A DNA stretch of 64,000 nucleotides, from contig NZ_CP071409.1 in the NCBI RefSeq assembly GCF_022647505.1, forward strand, positions 1,054,001 through 1,118,000. Reading direction: 5' to 3'. Positions 61,509 through 64,000 of this stretch are shown here, piece after piece. The notes beneath the pieces are model-generated. The model did no database searches and was not told the DNA's origin. It saw only the letters and a program-made list of their open reading frames with translations. The DNA is from [Pantoea] beijingensis (GTDB taxonomy: Bacteria; Pseudomonadota; Gammaproteobacteria; Enterobacterales; Enterobacteriaceae). The position numbers and the translations under genes were made by a program. Within the stretch, counting starts at the first letter, position 1; each line of letters opens with the position of its first letter.

Positions 61509-62780
61509 TTATGCTTCCAGCAACGTGCGAATACGCTGCTGCTGATAATGACTCAGCGGGAGTTCCGCATGGATCAGCGGAGGAGAGTAGAGCGGCAACG
61601 GAGTTGCATAAGGCGTAATCACCAGAGCAATCCCCTTAGATGCCCCACGCTGTTGAAAATCAAACATATCCAGATATTTGATATTGAGTGGCAATAACGT
61701 AAGTTCTCGTAACTGTTGCTCAATTTCCAGCTCCAGTTCTTTATCACTTCCGGTTAATAGCAACACCTGTTTCTCTTGAAGATCGCTTTCCTGCATCAAC
61801 CAGGCACCAAAAATCACGGTAATGAGTCCCAGCTCCTGTTCTGAAAATCGGATGCTATACCCGGTTTCAAAATCCGCCAAAGCCTGACGCGTGGTTCGTA
61901 ATAGCTTTGGGTACAGACGCGTCACCTCTTCACCCAAACTGCTATCGATACCGACAGCAAAATGACTGCGATCAAGTGCCTGAGCAAGGTGGGTATACAA
62001 CTGATAGCTAAGCCCTTGTTCATCGCTAAAACGCATGCCGGATAGCGCCTGAAAACGCTGGATAAGTTGTTGTACCAGGCGCATCAGAAGCTGCTCATTC
62101 TCATGATGAATCTGTTCGGCATGTGGGGTGTGCATCATGCTGAATAACAGGGCGTAAAAATCAATTTCATTGGCATGAGGCGGTGGGTTCCGCCGCTTTT
62201 GCCAGTGTTTTACGATATCTGCTGCCGCTTCGCGTTCTGCTTTTATCGCCAGCCACTGCTGTTGCAGTGGCGTGAAGTCAGCCTGAGTCTGCTGGCAGAG
62301 TGAGAATTGCATAAACAATTGCAGGAACTGACGATCCCGCTCGTCGAAATTACGCTGTAAACGCTGGCTACAGTGCTGGATCAGTGCCTGGAGATTTTTA
62401 TCGTCATAGAGAGCTTTCTCAACCTGATGCGCTTTTAATCTCTGGCGTAACGCGGGAGCAAAATGGCTTTTTATAAAATCCGGAGAAAGACGCAGCGCAC
62501 GCCGCAGCCAGTGATGCAAGCACAGGCGCCGGTCCAGTTCCGCGCCGCTGAGCTGATAACTACCATCCTGCATTGGTCGGATATCAAGCTGATGATAGCG
62601 CTGGATTTCTTCACCTGCCTCGGCTATATCTTGCCGGGCGAGGTGACTGTCTACGCCATTGAGCTGGCAAAGTTTATCCAGTGTCAGCGAGGTATCGGGC
62701 AGGTACAGCGCTAATAGCAGATGGCAACGCCGCTGGGAACGGGAGAGGAGAGGTGCTGTCGTTGAAGCAGAACTCATCAT
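61509..62780 (-). CDS. csiE: PRD-domain stationary-phase protein CsiE
   Basis: The 423-residue soluble protein has an N-terminal HTH-like part (LALYLPDTSLTLDKLCQLNGVDSHLARQDI) and a region resembling PTS regulation domains (about 185-320), as in E. coli CsiE. That gene is induced in stationary phase under sigma-S and cAMP-CRP; molecular function is unknown. Position after glyA on the opposite strand is conserved. A second Met (62777) could be the start. Confidence 0.9.
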   Translation of the reverse strand: MMSSASTTAPLLSRSQRRCHLLLALYLPDTSLTLDKLCQLNGVDSHLARQDIAEAGEEIQRYHQLDIRPMQDGSYQLSGAELDRRLCLHHWLRRALRLSPDFIKSHFAPALRQRLKAHQVEKALYDDKNLQALIQHCSQRLQRNFDERDRQFLQLFMQFSLCQQTQADFTPLQQQWLAIKAEREAAADIVKHWQKRRNPPPHANEIDFYALLFSMMHTPHAEQIHHENEQLLMRLVQQLIQRFQALSGMRFSDEQGLSYQLYTHLAQALDRSHFAVGIDSSLGEEVTRLYPKLLRTTRQALADFETGYSIRFSEQELGLITVIFGAWLMQESDLQEKQVLLLTGSDKELELEIEQQLRELTLLPLNIKYLDMFDFQQRGASKGIALVITPYATPLPLYSPPLIHAELPLSHYQQQRIRTLLEA

Positions 62781-62902
62781 TCGCGATTCCAGTAGGTCAT
62801 AACAGAGCTAAGGATAGCTAAAAAAAAGAGCGGCGGCAGATAAAGCGGCGACTTTTGTTCAGGCATTTAAAGTCGGTCACAGAATTTTATTCAGGAAAGC
62901 GG

Positions 62903-63562
62903 ATGATTCTTTTATCGTTACGTTATAACATTATAATTGGCCGGGCGGTTTGCGCACTTTTGCTGGCGATAGCCCCAGCTGTCTGCTCCCACCCCCATAG
63001 CTTTATTTCGCTAAAAACCACACTGGTAGCGGATGGCGACAAACTCAGCGGGTTGAAAATGGTGTGGACGATGGATGAAATTACCTCAGCCGATCTCTTT
63101 TACGATGCGGGCGATGCAAAACCTGATTCGGTGGTATGGAAAAAGCTGGCTGCAGAAGTCATGGCCAATGTGCTGGGACAGCACTATTTCACTGAGTTCT
63201 GGCACGATGGTAAGCCGGTAAAGTTTGATAATTTACCGCCGGAATATCATCTGGTGCGAAACGGACATAAAGCGGTACTGGAATTTATTTTACCCCTGGC
63301 GGAGGAACAACGGTTGAAAGGCCAAACATACCGTTTCTCAACGTTTGACCCAACCTATTTCGTCGATATGTTTTACGACGATGAGCATGCGCTGACAATG
63401 CCTGAAGCATTACATAACCAATGTAAAATGAACTTAAAAACGCCGAAACCTAACCCTTCAATGCAGGCATATGCGCTTTCACTGGATAAGGCCGATGCGC
63501 CAGCCGAGGATATCGATCTTGGACGCCAGTTCGCACAAACGGTAACGTTGATATGCCAGTAA
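62903..63562 (+). CDS. zevA: DUF1007 periplasmic protein, ZevA-like
   Basis: The 219-residue exported protein has a signal peptide (about 1-29, cleaved before SHPHSF) and the DUF1007 domain (HPHSFISLKTTLVADGDKLSGLKMVWTMDEITSADL, FDPTYFVDMFYDD). The ATG at 62903 follows AGGA and yields the signal peptide directly; an upstream ATG (62855) adds 16 residues. It overlaps a NicO-type permease gene by 10 bp. That pair corresponds to ZevAB, shown to import zinc in Haemophilus influenzae. The metal here is inferred. Confidence 0.82.
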   Translation: MILLSLRYNIIIGRAVCALLLAIAPAVCSHPHSFISLKTTLVADGDKLSGLKMVWTMDEITSADLFYDAGDAKPDSVVWKKLAAEVMANVLGQHYFTEFWHDGKPVKFDNLPPEYHLVRNGHKAVLEFILPLAEEQRLKGQTYRFSTFDPTYFVDMFYDDEHALTMPEALHNQCKMNLKTPKPNPSMQAYALSLDKADAPAEDIDLGRQFAQTVTLICQ

Positions 63563-64000
63563 ATGCACTGATAACAAAACGCTCCCCCCTTCGCCGACAT
63601 GCCTTGATGCTGTTGTTGTTACTCCTGCTGGCAGGGGGCGGCGTTATACTGCTTTGGCTGCTCTGGCCCCAGCTTCTGCTGCAAAGTGTGATCTGGCAGA
63701 AAACACTTAACCAGCAGATGACCGCGCTGCTGGTGCAGGTCGAGGTTAATCCACACCGTGCCGGGCTTGTCCTGTTGGGATTTAGTCTGGTTTACGGTGT
63801 ACTGCATGCGGTAGGGCCTGGGCATGGCAAAGTGGTGATTGCTACCTTCCTGGCAACGCATCCGACGAGACTTAAAACCAGTCTAAAACTTACGTTGGCC
63901 GCTGCAGTGGTGCAGGGCGCTACGGCGATCATGTTGGTGTCGGTGATGTTAGTCATATTTAGACTCTCGTCGCGCCAGCTGCATCTCAGCAGCTACTGGC
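63553..64000 (+). CDS. zevB: NicO/RcnA-type metal transporter, ZevB-like (cut by window end)
   Basis: The first 149 residues are present. An N-terminal TM helix (about 14-40), a periplasmic segment, then a helix with the NicO histidine motif LHAVGPGHGKVVIATFLATHP (about 95-115) and a further helix are seen. The product is an inner-membrane permease of the nickel/cobalt/zinc NicO family. Coupling to the DUF1007 gene supports a ZevAB-type uptake pair rather than an RcnA exporter. Confidence 0.85.
   Translation, partial: MPVNALITKRSPLRRHALMLLLLLLLAGGGVILLWLLWPQLLLQSVIWQKTLNQQMTALLVQVEVNPHRAGLVLLGFSLVYGVLHAVGPGHGKVVIATFLATHPTRLKTSLKLTLAAAVVQGATAIMLVSVMLVIFRLSSRQLHLSSYW

Overview
This is a chromosomal window from an Enterobacterales bacterium. 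The core gene order (nrdHIEF, ssrA-smpB, ratAB, bamE, recN, nadK, grpE, ung, grcA, srmB, rpoE-rseABC, lepAB-rnc-era-recO-pdxJ-acpS, purL-glmY-glrK-qseG-glrR-glnB, hmp-glyA-csiE) is the one known from E. coli and relatives, and protein lengths and regulatory sites match closely. The mix of neighbours (speG and evgAS-like genes beside ygaC, an acyltransferase between rseC and lepA, zevAB-like genes after csiE) suggests an Erwinia/Pantoea-like lineage rather than Escherichia. That placement is inference only.

Layout. 1-10460: class Ib ribonucleotide reductase operon with two NrdR boxes, ygaM, ygaC, an EvgA/EvgS-like phosphorelay pair, and speG. 10460-22750: an accessory block ending at the 3' end of ssrA. 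It holds a divergent TetR/NTF2-fold pair with a strong palindromic operator, an IS110-family (IS1111-type) element, a 5'-truncated mccD-like gene followed by an intact mccE-like gene (apparently the tail of a microcin C-type operon), an IS30 remnant entered by an IS3-family element that is itself truncated, a cut-down P4-satellite late region (psu', ogr/delta-like), and then an AT-rich operon read toward the phage remnant: integrase, SIR2, HerA, KTSC. SIR2 plus HerA is a known two-gene anti-phage system. The tightly linked KTSC gene is the least described part.

22750-37263: tmRNA, smpB, toxin-like ratAB, bamE, recN (three SOS boxes), nadK, grpE (sigma-32 promoter), ung, grcA (two FNR sites 53 bp apart), srmB, trmN6, nadB, and the rpoE-rseABC envelope-stress operon with its own sigma-E promoter. 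37264-39078: an AT-rich insertion with a membrane acyltransferase. 39079-49869: translation, processing and cofactor genes lepA, lepB, rnc, era, recO, pdxJ, acpS, then yfhL, yfhH, pgpC, tadA and mltF. 49870-61500: purL with a PurR box, the sRNA gene glmY under a sigma-54 promoter with three GlrR-type sites, glrK-qseG-glrR, glnB, hmp with an NsrR box, and glyA with a PurR box. The window ends with csiE and a zevAB-like metal-uptake pair that runs off the edge.

The core genes work in recognisable circuits: RpoE with RseABC; GlrK-GlrR driving glmY immediately upstream; tmRNA with SmpB; PurR over purL and glyA; FNR over grcA. The accessory block looks like a much-rearranged island at the ssrA hotspot in which defence (SIR2-HerA) and probable microcin self-resistance (MccE) genes survived while the phage-satellite and microcin-production parts decayed.
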